Shown here piece by piece: positions 7,673 through 14,134 of a DNA stretch of 64,000 bases (position 1 is its first letter; the number at the start of each line of letters is the position of its first letter). The notes beneath the pieces are model-generated. The model was not told the DNA's origin, did no database searches, and worked only from the letters and a program-made list of their open reading frames with translations. The DNA is from Prevotella sp. (GTDB taxonomy: Bacteria > Bacteroidota > Bacteroidia > Bacteroidales > Bacteroidaceae): contig JAEEXI010000009.1 in assembly GCA_016291495.1 (NCBI GenBank), positions 24,616-88,615 on the forward strand, in the 5' to 3' direction. The translations under genes were made by a program, and so were the position numbers.

Positions 7673-7861
7673 ATGAAAGCAATGACAAGACAGGAACTGG
7701 CCGAGCTGGCCGGTGTGAGTGTAAGAACACTCAGCAATTGGTGCAAGCCCTATTCAAAGGAACTGGAACGCATGGGCATGCGGCGGAAGATGGTATTGCT
7801 GCCACCTAACATCGTACGCTGGATCATCGATAAGTTCTGTATCGATGTGGACGATGAGTGA
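7673..7861 (+). CDS. DUF4248 family small helix-turn-helix protein
   Basis: A 62-residue protein. Residues 4-24 (TRQELAELAGVSVRTLSNW) form a clear helix-turn-helix, followed by a basic segment (MGMRRKMVLLPP) and IVRWIIDKFCIDVDDE. This matches the DUF4248 family, which in Bacteroidales is repeatedly found next to VapE-like ATPases, HU-like proteins and smalltalk peptides. Likely a DNA-binding accessory or regulator of the cassette; its target is unknown. It lies 137 nt after the VapE-like gene and before the 22-bp array. Confidence 0.75.
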   Translation: MKAMTRQELAELAGVSVRTLSNWCKPYSKELERMGMRRKMVLLPPNIVRWIIDKFCIDVDDE

Positions 7862-7956
7862 TACCCTATAGGGACGGTTTGGTACATGATAGTACAATAT
7901 AAGCCCATGGAAGACCCGCTACGACACACAACGGAAAATGCCCTTCCCGGATGTAG

Positions 7957-7964
7957 TACCTTTG
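7957..7964 (+). promoter_or_regulatory. Promoter -7 box TACCTTTG
   Basis: Exact TAnnTTTG match, just before the 22-bp array; implies a 5' untranslated region of about 250 nt for the HU-like mRNA that contains the whole array. Confidence 0.55.
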
Positions 7965-7970
7965 CAAGTG

Positions 7971-8168
7971 TCAAGGTAAGTGAACCAAAGGACTGATACT
8001 TTCGACCCGCTCCGACGATTGTTTCCATCCGTTCCGACGTCATCTGCCGTCCGTTCCGATGATACTTTAGGGGGGTAAAGTGACGCATCTATGACCGCAA
8101 GGTGACGCACCCTCGGGTGGTAGGAACGTCAGGGGCGACCCGTAAGTGACATCCCTTTCACAAGCTGC
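7971..8168 (+). repeat. Degenerate tandem array with 22-bp period, about 9 units
   Basis: TCCGAYG recurs at 8011, 8033 and 8055; TGACGCA at 8081 and 8103, then TGACATC at 8147; TGATACTTT at 7994 and again 66 bp (3 x 22) later at 8060. Cut every 22 bp, units end in related sequences (CGCTCCG, CGTTCCG, CGTTCCG, GGTAAAG, CGCAAGG, GGTAGG, CGTAAG). Units are too diverged to be CRISPR repeats. Period is about two helical turns. Confidence 0.65.
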
Positions 8169-8180
8169 GACAGAGAAATG

Positions 8181-8213
8181 GTTAATGGTTATTGGTTAAT
8201 GGTTAAAGGTTAT
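8181..8213 (+). repeat. ATGGTTA heptamer run
   Basis: ATGGTTA-ATGGTTA-TTGGTTA-ATGGTTA-AAGGTTA directly upstream of the HU-like ATG. It contains an in-frame ATG at 8178, but the conserved protein starts at 8220. Confidence 0.8.
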
Positions 8214-8219
8214 TGTAAC

Positions 8220-8852
8220 ATGAGTCAGAAGTATGTAAAATCACAGAACAAGAATTCGCACAATGCGAAGACTTACGGCAAGTACTATGCCAAACCCGTG
8301 TATGATGAGAAATTCATCGAGACCGACGAGATTGCGGACTTCATCCAGACGCAGGCCACCCTGAAGCGCAGCGACATCAAGGCCGCCCTCGACGAGCTGG
8401 GTGCCGCCATGAAGCACTTCCTGGAGATGGGCCAGAAGATCCGCCTGGCAGGCATCGGCATCTTCAAGGTCGGCTTCTCCAGTATCGGTGTAGCGAAGGC
8501 GGACGACTGTACCGCCAACACCATCACACGCCGCCGTGTGCTGTTCCAGCCTGAGATACAGCGCATCGTGACGGGTTCTGTCGAGAAGGAGGGCAAGATT
8601 GTACAGAAGTATGTCAATGCCAAGGCGCTGCTGAAGGACGTCGCCTTCGAGGAGGCGCACGGAAAGCTGGTGTCCGGTACTACGACGACGACTCCTTCTG
8701 GTGGTTCCGGAGACAACGGCGGAACAACGGGTTCCGGTGACAATAACGGATCCACGGGTGATAATACCGGCGGTGGAAATACCGGAGGCGGTAATACCGG
8801 AGGTGGCGACAATGGTGGCGGTAATACCGGAGGCGGTTCTGATCCGAACTAA
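8220..8852 (+). CDS. HU-like DNA-binding protein with Gly/Asn-rich tail
   Basis: About 210 residues from the ATG at 8220 (MSQKYVKSQNKN); the in-frame ATG 14 codons upstream lies in a repeat and is unlikely to be used. Residues about 30-125 fit the HU/IHF-like family of Bacteroidales (DEIADFIQTQATLKRSDIKAALDEL, MGQKIRLAGIGIFKVGFSS, RRRVLFQPEIQRI). Residues about 150-210 are low-complexity Thr, Gly, Asn and Asp (GDNGGTTGSG, repeated GGGNTGGGN), an extension not found in classical HU. Family members in this cassette type are usually annotated as HU-family DNA-binding proteins. It may bind the array upstream; this is inference. Confidence 0.75.
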   Translation: MSQKYVKSQNKNSHNAKTYGKYYAKPVYDEKFIETDEIADFIQTQATLKRSDIKAALDELGAAMKHFLEMGQKIRLAGIGIFKVGFSSIGVAKADDCTANTITRRRVLFQPEIQRIVTGSVEKEGKIVQKYVNAKALLKDVAFEEAHGKLVSGTTTTTPSGGSGDNGGTTGSGDNNGSTGDNTGGGNTGGGNTGGGDNGGGNTGGGSDPN

Positions 8853-8854
8853 GT

Positions 8855-8890
8855 TAGAGGTGAGAGGTAAGAAGTAAGAGGTAAGAAGTA
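8855..8890 (+). repeat. GAGGTAA heptamer run
   Basis: GAGGTGA-GAGGTAA-GAAGTAA-GAGGTAA-GAAGTAA between the HU-like and smalltalk genes. The same units recur after the lysozyme-like gene (9560-9578) and, as the reverse complement, inside mutY. Confidence 0.8.
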
Positions 8891-8903
8891 ACATGTGTGA
8901 AGT

Positions 8904-8996
8904 ATGAAGCGAGAGACTTTGAAACAGATTGTTCAGATCGTGATCACGATACTGACAGCGATTAGCTCGGCACTGTTCGTACAGTCGTGCCGTTAG
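8904..8996 (+). CDS. Smalltalk protein, 30 aa
   Basis: A 30-residue peptide: MKRETLKQIVQIVITI, then LTAISSALFVQSCR. The charged start, the single hydrophobic segment and the SC ending match the Bacteroidales family named smalltalk, which sits beside HU-like and DUF4248 genes and a peptidoglycan-degrading enzyme. The hydrophobic stretch could insert in a membrane, and the terminal Cys is conserved in the family as I recall it. A holin-like role beside the lysozyme-like gene is possible but unproven. A perfect terminator follows the stop codon at once. Confidence 0.8.
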   Translation: MKRETLKQIVQIVITILTAISSALFVQSCR

Positions 8997-9030
8997 AGGC
9001 AGAGGGGGTCCCCCTCTGCCTCCTTTCTTT
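8996..9030 (+). terminator. Rho-independent terminator after smalltalk gene
   Basis: GAGGCAGAGGGGG / CCCCCTCTGCCTC, a near-perfect inverted repeat with almost no loop beyond TC, then CTTTCTTT. It overlaps the last base of the smalltalk stop codon. Confidence 0.85.
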
Positions 9031-9123
9031 CATTTGGTACGGCGGGACGACGCCGTGATTATTATAATATTAAAAATCACGCCGGACCTTTGATGGTCCG
9101 AGCGAACCTTAAAAAATATTTTT

Positions 9124-9564
9124 ATGACGATGCAAACAGCTCGGGGTTTGCGAAACTGCAACCCCCTCAACATTATAAAAACAAAGAATACCGTATGGTT
9201 AGGCCAAATCCATACCGATGCAGAACAGACCTTCTGCCAGTTCTCAGAGATGGTCTATGGCTGCAGGGCAGCCCTGAAACTCCTTCGGACGTACTACACG
9301 AAATACGGCTGCACGACGCTGCGCAGGATTATCTCACGCTGGGCTCCGGAGTCGGAGAACAACGTACAGGCATATATCCGCAACGTCAGCCGGATGACCT
9401 GTATCGGAGCCACCACACCACTGCCCCCGATGAAGGCGGAGACCAGGGAGATATGGGTGAAGATTGTCCTTGCGATGGCGACGGTCGAGTGCGGCCTTGA
9501 TGCCGAAGGTCAGGAGGAACTCCTGCCCTCCATCGAAGAGGCATGGCAACTTCTGAAGAGGTGA
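9124..9564 (+). CDS. Small lysozyme-like protein (structural protein P5 type)
   Basis: A 146-residue protein starting MTMQTARGLRNCNPLNI. The RGLRNxNPLNI opening, the TFCQFSEMVYGCRAALKLL segment, YYTKYGCTTLRRIISRWAP and NNVQAYIRNVSR fit the phage structural-protein-P5/muramidase-like family found in Bacteroidales prophages and in this cassette type, where other examples carry an N-acetylmuramoyl-L-alanine amidase at the same position. It would cut peptidoglycan; there is no signal peptide, so export would need the smalltalk peptide or lysis. Second ATG (MQTARG) is also possible as start. Preceded by a terminator, so it needs its own promoter. Confidence 0.7.
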   Translation: MTMQTARGLRNCNPLNIIKTKNTVWLGQIHTDAEQTFCQFSEMVYGCRAALKLLRTYYTKYGCTTLRRIISRWAPESENNVQAYIRNVSRMTCIGATTPLPPMKAETREIWVKIVLAMATVECGLDAEGQEELLPSIEEAWQLLKR

Positions 9565-9581
9565 GAGGTAAGAGGTAAATT

Positions 9582-9618
9582 AGCTCACAGAGGGTCCCTC
9601 TGTGAGCTGCTCTTTTTC
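9582..9618 (+). terminator. Rho-independent terminator closing the cassette
   Basis: AGCTCACAGAGGG / CCCTCTGTGAGCT, perfect inverted repeat with minimal loop, then GCTCTTTTT. Preceded by a GTGAGAG/GTAAGAG heptamer run (9560-9578). Confidence 0.85.
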
Positions 9619-9671
9619 GTGATCTTCCAAATTTCGGTGTGGAAATTTTTCTTCATCTCAGTTTTTCTTCG

Positions 9672-9679
9672 TATATTTG
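9672..9679 (+). promoter_or_regulatory. Promoter -7 box TATATTTG
   Basis: Exact TAnnTTTG match 106 nt upstream of the AT-rich secreted-protein gene; the leader between them holds a possible hairpin GGTGGC-TAAAT-GCCAC. Confidence 0.5.
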
Positions 9680-9785
9680 CAGATGCTACTGCTTAGGGTG
9701 GCTAAATGCCACGGGGATAGATGAATGATATAAACACCGCATCCCTAATGAGTAAACGAAATAAAGTAACTAAAACTATAAAACT

Positions 9786-11093
9786 ATGAAGAAATTAATC
9801 TTATTTTTGTCTTTGGCACTTGTAAGTAGCGTGGCTATTGCACGAGCTAATTACGGAAAGTATTCCATGCAACACAGCACATCAGAAGATGTATTACAAA
9901 AATACATAGGACAGCATGTAAAAATGTTCTCGTATTCACCAGGCAATGGCAGAGATGATTCTTATGATCCATATAGGTTTGAAGATATGGGTGGTAAAAC
10001 AGATGTTATTTATACCGTTGAAAAAATCAAGGTAGGTAAATTTATATTTATAGACCTAATTAGTGATTCTGGGAAGAAAGTAAAAGTAAAGGTGAATTTA
10101 AATCACGAACGCAATTACAAAGGGATGGAAACCTGTGAAAGTTTCTTCTTGGTTGATAAATTTGAAGCAGACAAAAAGAATTACATCGGAAAAGTTATCA
10201 ATAATGCTGATGGTCAACCTGTGGCAAAAGTGATTGATTTAAAAATGCTTGGATACTATGATATACCACCAACACCTCATATTGTTATCAAGAGCGATTT
10301 TGATGGAAGTATCATTTCATGTACTGAAGAAGAAGCAAAGATTGCCTGCTCGTATTATGGAAAGATACTTTCACATCCCAAAGTTAAACGCCAATATAAG
10401 GTGTTAGGTATCACTTATCCGACAACGGAAGAAATGTATATGTCCAAGTATGCATTATATAATTTACAGAATCCTGAAGAGCCAAATAAAAAGCATGCCT
10501 GCCGGGTAGATAATCCAGAATATGATGCGTTTAAGGACGACTTAGAAGGTCATTATGTGTCTGTTCTTTCAAAGGTTGAAAAACCCTCCAATCCTGCTAT
10601 AAGATATGGAAAGACAACAACCATCGAAGATAAAGACAAGAACATATCTAAATACAGTTATATAGACAATGTGATTGATATTTTAATCTTTGGAGGAAGC
10701 AAACAGTTTAATTATATCCTCAGAAATGTATCAAATAATTCTATAAAAGTTATTTGGAACGAAGCTGTTTTTGTAGATTATGATGGAACCACATCAAAAA
10801 TAATGCATACAGGCACGAAGTATTCCCAAAGAGAGGGGGATCAACCTGCAACAACGATAATTAAGGGAGCAAAAATTGAAGATTTGGCAGTTCCAAATTG
10901 CAATGTTAGATATAGTGAAGCCTTAAATGAGTGGGTGACGGAATCTATGTATCCATCAAAACCGGCTCTGGAGCCAGGTCAACTAAGATTGATGTTGCCA
11001 ATTCAAATTAAAGATGTAGTAAATGAATATATCTTTGTATTTGATGTTAATTATGTATATGACCATCCTGAAAGATTGACTTTGGCAGAATAA
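9786..11093 (+). CDS. AT-rich secreted protein of unknown function, 435 aa
   Basis: The N terminus is a Sec signal peptide (MKKLILFLSLALVSSVAIARA). The remainder is Lys/Asp/Tyr-rich with repeated beta-like stretches (KYIGQHVKMFSYSPG, KYIGKVIN, GHYVSVLSKVE, IDVLIFGGSKQFNYIL region) and no domain I can name. Base composition is clearly lower in G+C than on either side (by eye below 40 percent, against more than 50), with different codon use, so recent acquisition is likely. It stands alone with its own promoter between the cassette terminator and the 40-bp array. Function unknown. Confidence 0.75.
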   Translation: MKKLILFLSLALVSSVAIARANYGKYSMQHSTSEDVLQKYIGQHVKMFSYSPGNGRDDSYDPYRFEDMGGKTDVIYTVEKIKVGKFIFIDLISDSGKKVKVKVNLNHERNYKGMETCESFFLVDKFEADKKNYIGKVINNADGQPVAKVIDLKMLGYYDIPPTPHIVIKSDFDGSIISCTEEEAKIACSYYGKILSHPKVKRQYKVLGITYPTTEEMYMSKYALYNLQNPEEPNKKHACRVDNPEYDAFKDDLEGHYVSVLSKVEKPSNPAIRYGKTTTIEDKDKNISKYSYIDNVIDILIFGGSKQFNYILRNVSNNSIKVIWNEAVFVDYDGTTSKIMHTGTKYSQREGDQPATTIIKGAKIEDLAVPNCNVRYSEALNEWVTESMYPSKPALEPGQLRLMLPIQIKDVVNEYIFVFDVNYVYDHPERLTLAE

Positions 11094-11102
11094 TACAATC
11101 TT

Positions 11103-11230
11103 TAAAACTATAAAGTATGAAGAAATTGAAGATTTGGAGCATGATGATGCCGATATTAATAGCTTGCGGCGGACTTGGCAAGCATTGCACTAAAGTGCGA
11201 CGAACAGGACGAAGAAAGGCTAATATCTAA
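11103..11230 (+). pseudogene. Truncated lipoprotein start running into a tandem array
   Basis: From the ATG at 11117 a 37-residue frame starts with a lipoprotein signal (MKKLKIWSMMMPILIACGG, lipobox LIAC), then immediately enters the 40-bp repeat array and stops. The leader and first codons (11103-11127) nearly duplicate the leader and start of the 435-aa gene (9771-9796; one base deleted). It looks like the 5' remnant of a lipoprotein gene whose body has been replaced by repeats, though a real short lipopeptide cannot be excluded. Confidence 0.45.
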
Positions 11231-11375
11231 AGTGCGCTGAACGGGACGAAGAGGGGAAGGCTTTGCACTGAAGTGCGACGAACGGGACGAAGAGGGGGCA
11301 AGCATCGCACTAAAGTGCGCTGAACGGGACGAAGAGGGAAAGGCATCGTATTGAAGTGCCGAGGAACGTCATCAG
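11175..11375 (+). repeat. Tandem array of about 40-bp units with a GCACTnAAGTGC core
   Basis: Five degenerate units with cores near 11187, 11225, 11265, 11307 and 11347 (spacing 38-42 bp). Each has a short hairpin core GCACTrAAGTGC followed by GAACGGGACGAAGAGG. The first unit supplies the codons of the truncated lipoprotein; the last abuts the stop codon of the minus-strand membrane-protein gene. Confidence 0.8.
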
Positions 11376-12118
11376 AATTGTTCCCCGGCTTTGATGAAGT
11401 CCATCACCTCCTCGTGCGTCACGCCGATTAGTTGCATATTCTTGCGGTTATACTTGTGCAGGTTGTCAATGCAGTTCTCGAAATAGTGCACGAAACTCTC
11501 GGTGAAGTCAGCAATGAAGTATTTGGTTCCCTTCATATCGAGTATGGCAGCCACGCACTCGCCCCCCGTCATCTCATCATGGTAGTAATCCTCTGTGAAC
11601 CGCTGACGGAGTTCGTTCTTGCGATCGAGTTGAATTCTGTAATTCTTCTCGATGTCATTGATGTACGAATAGCATTCACCCACGTTCCTGATAAATCGCA
11701 GATTGCCCACGTCGCGCCACGTACTGATATCGTTAGTAAAAATGTTCTCCGCCGTCTTGTCGCGCTGTAGGAGTACTCCGCCGGCGATAGCTGAGAAGAA
11801 GGCATTGACCTCGTTATCGTTCAGTCGAAGCACACTGTCACGGGGCAGCGTGCTTATGCGTGTCAGCGTCGAGTCCCACTCCACAAGTATTGAGTCAATT
11901 TTGCGCATGTTTTGCGCGAAGTCCTCGATGTTTGCAATGACCATCATCGACGTCTGCCGACGATTCTTTATCTGATGCCGCTGTTCGAGCCATGTTGCTG
12001 TACCAAAGGTCAGAACAATGGAAATGGTGGTGCCGAGGAACGTCATCAGCACTTCCTTAAGCCATCCCTTTATTGTCAGGTCGCGCCCGAACTTGGGCAT
12101 CTTGAATTTCGCGTTCAT
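11372..12118 (-). CDS. Single-pass membrane protein of unknown function
   Basis: A 248-residue protein with a basic cytoplasmic start, one transmembrane segment at about 22-43 (VLMTFLGTTISIVLTFGTATWL) and a mainly helical, charged remainder (NIEDFAQNMRKIDSILVEW, NDIEKNYRIQLDRKNELRQRF). This layout resembles the DUF6090-type Bacteroidetes membrane proteins, but I cannot assign a function. It starts 1 nt after the stop codon of the TPR protein gene, so the two are translationally close and probably work together at the envelope. A 20-bp stretch from its membrane segment recurs just past its stop codon. Confidence 0.6.
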   Translation of the reverse strand: MNAKFKMPKFGRDLTIKGWLKEVLMTFLGTTISIVLTFGTATWLEQRHQIKNRRQTSMMVIANIEDFAQNMRKIDSILVEWDSTLTRISTLPRDSVLRLNDNEVNAFFSAIAGGVLLQRDKTAENIFTNDISTWRDVGNLRFIRNVGECYSYINDIEKNYRIQLDRKNELRQRFTEDYYHDEMTGGECVAAILDMKGTKYFIADFTESFVHYFENCIDNLHKYNRKNMQLIGVTHEEVMDFIKAGEQF

Positions 12119-12119
12119 G

Positions 12120-13073
12120 TTATTTCTTGTTGATGAACTCTTCGAATCGTTTGACGGTGTCGTTGTAAACTTGGGGCTGTAGGTACCAAAGATAGGAAGC
12201 GTTGCGTTCTGCCTCTATCTCACGGGAACTGGTATTAATCATGAAGTTTGGGGTATCTAAAACGACCTTCTGGCCCTCCTCCTTGCTGAGACGGCGGAAC
12301 TCTCCCTTGTCGTTCATCAAGATGATGTTCTCGCCACTGTGTGCCTGCCTCTCTTCCTGGCTACGCAGCATATTAGGTGATAGCCAGTTCACCAGCGGCT
12401 GTCCGATATGCCAGTCACGGGTCTGCACCATGAAGGATTTCTCACCGTCCACCATCACCACGGGGATAGCAAAGCGATTTGCGTTGGTATGGGCCGTCAG
12501 CATCTGCTCCATAGCCAAGTTGAGTCTGATGTTAAACTGCTCCAAGTTCTTAATGCGCTTGTTGGCAGGGGCCTTGTCGTTGTCGTAGAACGCCTGCATG
12601 ACATGCAGGAAACCGCGTCGCGTGTCGGGGTATATCGAGATGAGGGTGAGACCGGTTTTCAGACGGTTGTAGATGGTTGCGGCGTCGTAGCGGCCCAACT
12701 GATCTTCGGCGGCATCGACCGACAGTTCCATAAAGTCGCAGGCATTGTCCACGCTGCCCTGCATGAGGTAGATGGTACTGAGCAGGGAATACGTGTTGGC
12801 AAGGAGTGTGTCCTTCTGCTCCTTTTGCGCCTTGGCAATCTCCAGTGCCTTGTGGGCGTAACTGATGGCACGGTCGTACTTGCCATCGGTGTTGACGGCG
12901 ATGCCAATCAGTGCGGTGGCTGCGTCGTACTGCTTCTTGCCATCTGTTGGATTCGCATCAGCCAGCTTCACCGTCTGCTCGGCCATCTTCAAGTTTTCTT
13001 CTTCTGTGTTCTGTGCATTCACCTGAAATGCCACGGCGCATGTGAGCGCTACGATAGTTACAATTCTTTTCAT
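12120..13073 (-). CDS. Secreted TPR-like repeat protein
   Basis: A 317-residue protein with a Sec signal peptide (MKRIVTIVALTCAVAFQVNAQ). Residues about 25-190 are alpha-helical with tetratricopeptide-like spacing (YDAATALIGIAVNTDGKYDRAISYAHKALEIAKAQ style, then ANTYSLLSTIYLMQGSVDNA), followed by a compact domain (VVMVDGEKSFMVQTRDWHI, GENIILMNDKGEFRRLSKEEG). Likely periplasmic scaffolding or sensing; no precise role known. Second gene of a three-gene minus-strand operon with the 38-aa lipoprotein upstream (27 nt) and the membrane protein downstream. Confidence 0.65.
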   Translation of the reverse strand: MKRIVTIVALTCAVAFQVNAQNTEEENLKMAEQTVKLADANPTDGKKQYDAATALIGIAVNTDGKYDRAISYAHKALEIAKAQKEQKDTLLANTYSLLSTIYLMQGSVDNACDFMELSVDAAEDQLGRYDAATIYNRLKTGLTLISIYPDTRRGFLHVMQAFYDNDKAPANKRIKNLEQFNIRLNLAMEQMLTAHTNANRFAIPVVMVDGEKSFMVQTRDWHIGQPLVNWLSPNMLRSQEERQAHSGENIILMNDKGEFRRLSKEEGQKVVLDTPNFMINTSSREIEAERNASYLWYLQPQVYNDTVKRFEEFINKK

Positions 13074-13100
13074 TTTCTTATTAGTTTATTTATGGATAAA

Positions 13101-13217
13101 TCAGTCGATGGAGATGACTTTGAGATTCTCGCCTGCGTCGAGAGCAGCCTTGATTTCCTTGCCGCCGCAGCCTGCCAGTATAATCAGGGCTACTAAGAGG
13201 GGTAGTAATTTCTTCAT
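13101..13217 (-). CDS. Mini-lipoprotein, 38 aa
   Basis: Short frame encoding MKKLLPLLVALIILAGCGG then KEIKAALDAGENLKVISID. The signal and lipobox (ILAGC, Cys 17) are unambiguous, leaving a mature lipopeptide of only about 22 residues. It precedes the TPR protein gene by 27 nt on the same strand and follows manA by 10 nt. It may be a genuine tiny envelope lipoprotein or a truncated gene; the clean start, lipobox and operon position favour expression. Confidence 0.6.
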   Translation of the reverse strand: MKKLLPLLVALIILAGCGGKEIKAALDAGENLKVISID

Positions 13218-13227
13218 GATTTATTTT

Positions 13228-14124
13228 CTATACGTACGTCTCGAGAAATTTGACGGTACCGGCTGCGTGTACCTCTTTTGCGGTGGCAGGGAGGAGGATG
13301 GTCTCGCCGGCACGGAAACCGACCTGTTCACCATCAACGGTTAGGGTGCCTTCGCCTTTCAGGCCTATCAGGATGACAAAGGAGTCGAGCTCGCTGTAAT
13401 CGATGGTCATGGGCTCTGTCAGGTCGTAGACGGCGGTGTTGAAATAAGGGCATTCCACCAATAACTGACCTTCGTTCTTCTGAGGCGTATAGGCGGTACG
13501 ATAGTCATCGAGCACGGTGTAGTCGATGCTTTCCGCTGCCTCCTGGGTATGCAGCTGGCGGTAGTTGCCGTCCTTGTCTTTCCGTTTGTAGTCGTAGATG
13601 CGGTAGGTGACGTCGGAGGTCTGCTGGATTTCCGCGAGGTAGCAGCCGGCACCGATGGCGTGGATGCGTCCGGCGGGGATGAAGAAACAGTCGCCTTCCT
13701 TGACGTTGTAGCGGGCAAGGGCATCGCAGATGGTATCGTCGGCCACCATCTGCTTATACTGTTCGGGTGTGATCTGCATCTTCAGTCCGTTGTACAGCAT
13801 GGCCTCGGGAGCACTCTCCATGACGAACCACATCTCTGTCTTGCCACGAGGCTTACCCTGTCGGTGCGCTATTTCATCGGTGGGATGTACCTGGATGCTC
13901 AGGTCCTGACGGGCATTGATGAACTTGATGAGCAGCGGGAACTCATCGCCGAAACGCTGGTAGTTGGCTTCGCCGACCAATGCGGCTTTTTCCGTCCTTA
14001 CTATCTCGTTGAGGCTCCTGCCGTCTTCCGACAGTGTCTCGTTGCCTGGCACACCGCTGATCTGCCAGCTCTCCGTTCCCCATATCAAGGTCTTTAACAG
14101 GGGCTTGAATTTGAAATATTTCAT
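13228..14124 (-). CDS. manA: Mannose-6-phosphate isomerase, class I
   Basis: 298 residues, the short Bacteroidetes-type class I phosphomannose isomerase, interconverting mannose-6-phosphate and fructose-6-phosphate in the cytoplasm. Zinc-site motifs are seen: SIQVHPTDEIA (about 95-105), GKTEMWFV (about 113-120) and GRIHAIGAGCYLAEIQQTSD (about 170-190), with the cupin-like C-terminal region ending GETILLPATAKEVH. It is 10 nt downstream of trkH. Feeds mannose from polysaccharides, or supplies mannose-6-phosphate for glycan synthesis. Confidence 0.9.
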   Translation of the reverse strand: MKYFKFKPLLKTLIWGTESWQISGVPGNETLSEDGRSLNEIVRTEKAALVGEANYQRFGDEFPLLIKFINARQDLSIQVHPTDEIAHRQGKPRGKTEMWFVMESAPEAMLYNGLKMQITPEQYKQMVADDTICDALARYNVKEGDCFFIPAGRIHAIGAGCYLAEIQQTSDVTYRIYDYKRKDKDGNYRQLHTQEAAESIDYTVLDDYRTAYTPQKNEGQLLVECPYFNTAVYDLTEPMTIDYSELDSFVILIGLKGEGTLTVDGEQVGFRAGETILLPATAKEVHAAGTVKFLETYV

Positions 14125-14134
14125 GTCGTTATGT

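Larger units (their letters stand above)
7862..8219. other. 358-bp non-coding leader before the HU-like gene
   Basis: No convincing reading frame. It holds a promoter box (7957-7964), the 22-bp-period array (7971-8168), a small hairpin CACC-CTCG-GGTG (8108-8119) and a run of ATGGTTA heptamers that ends at the HU-like start codon. Confidence 0.7.

Noticed and set aside
7971..8168. CRISPR array
   Set aside because: The 22-bp periodic units are degenerate, without identical repeats or unique spacers, and no cas genes are present.
8178..8219. Start of the HU-like gene at 8178
   Set aside because: The extra 14 residues are translated from an ATGGTTA repeat; the conserved sequence starts at 8220.
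5644..9618. Intact prophage
   Set aside because: No terminase, portal, capsid, tail or integrase gene; only a helicase-like ATPase, HU-like protein and lysozyme-like gene.
11175..11375. CRISPR or integron attachment array
   Set aside because: Units vary throughout, with no constant repeat and no integrase or cas gene nearby.
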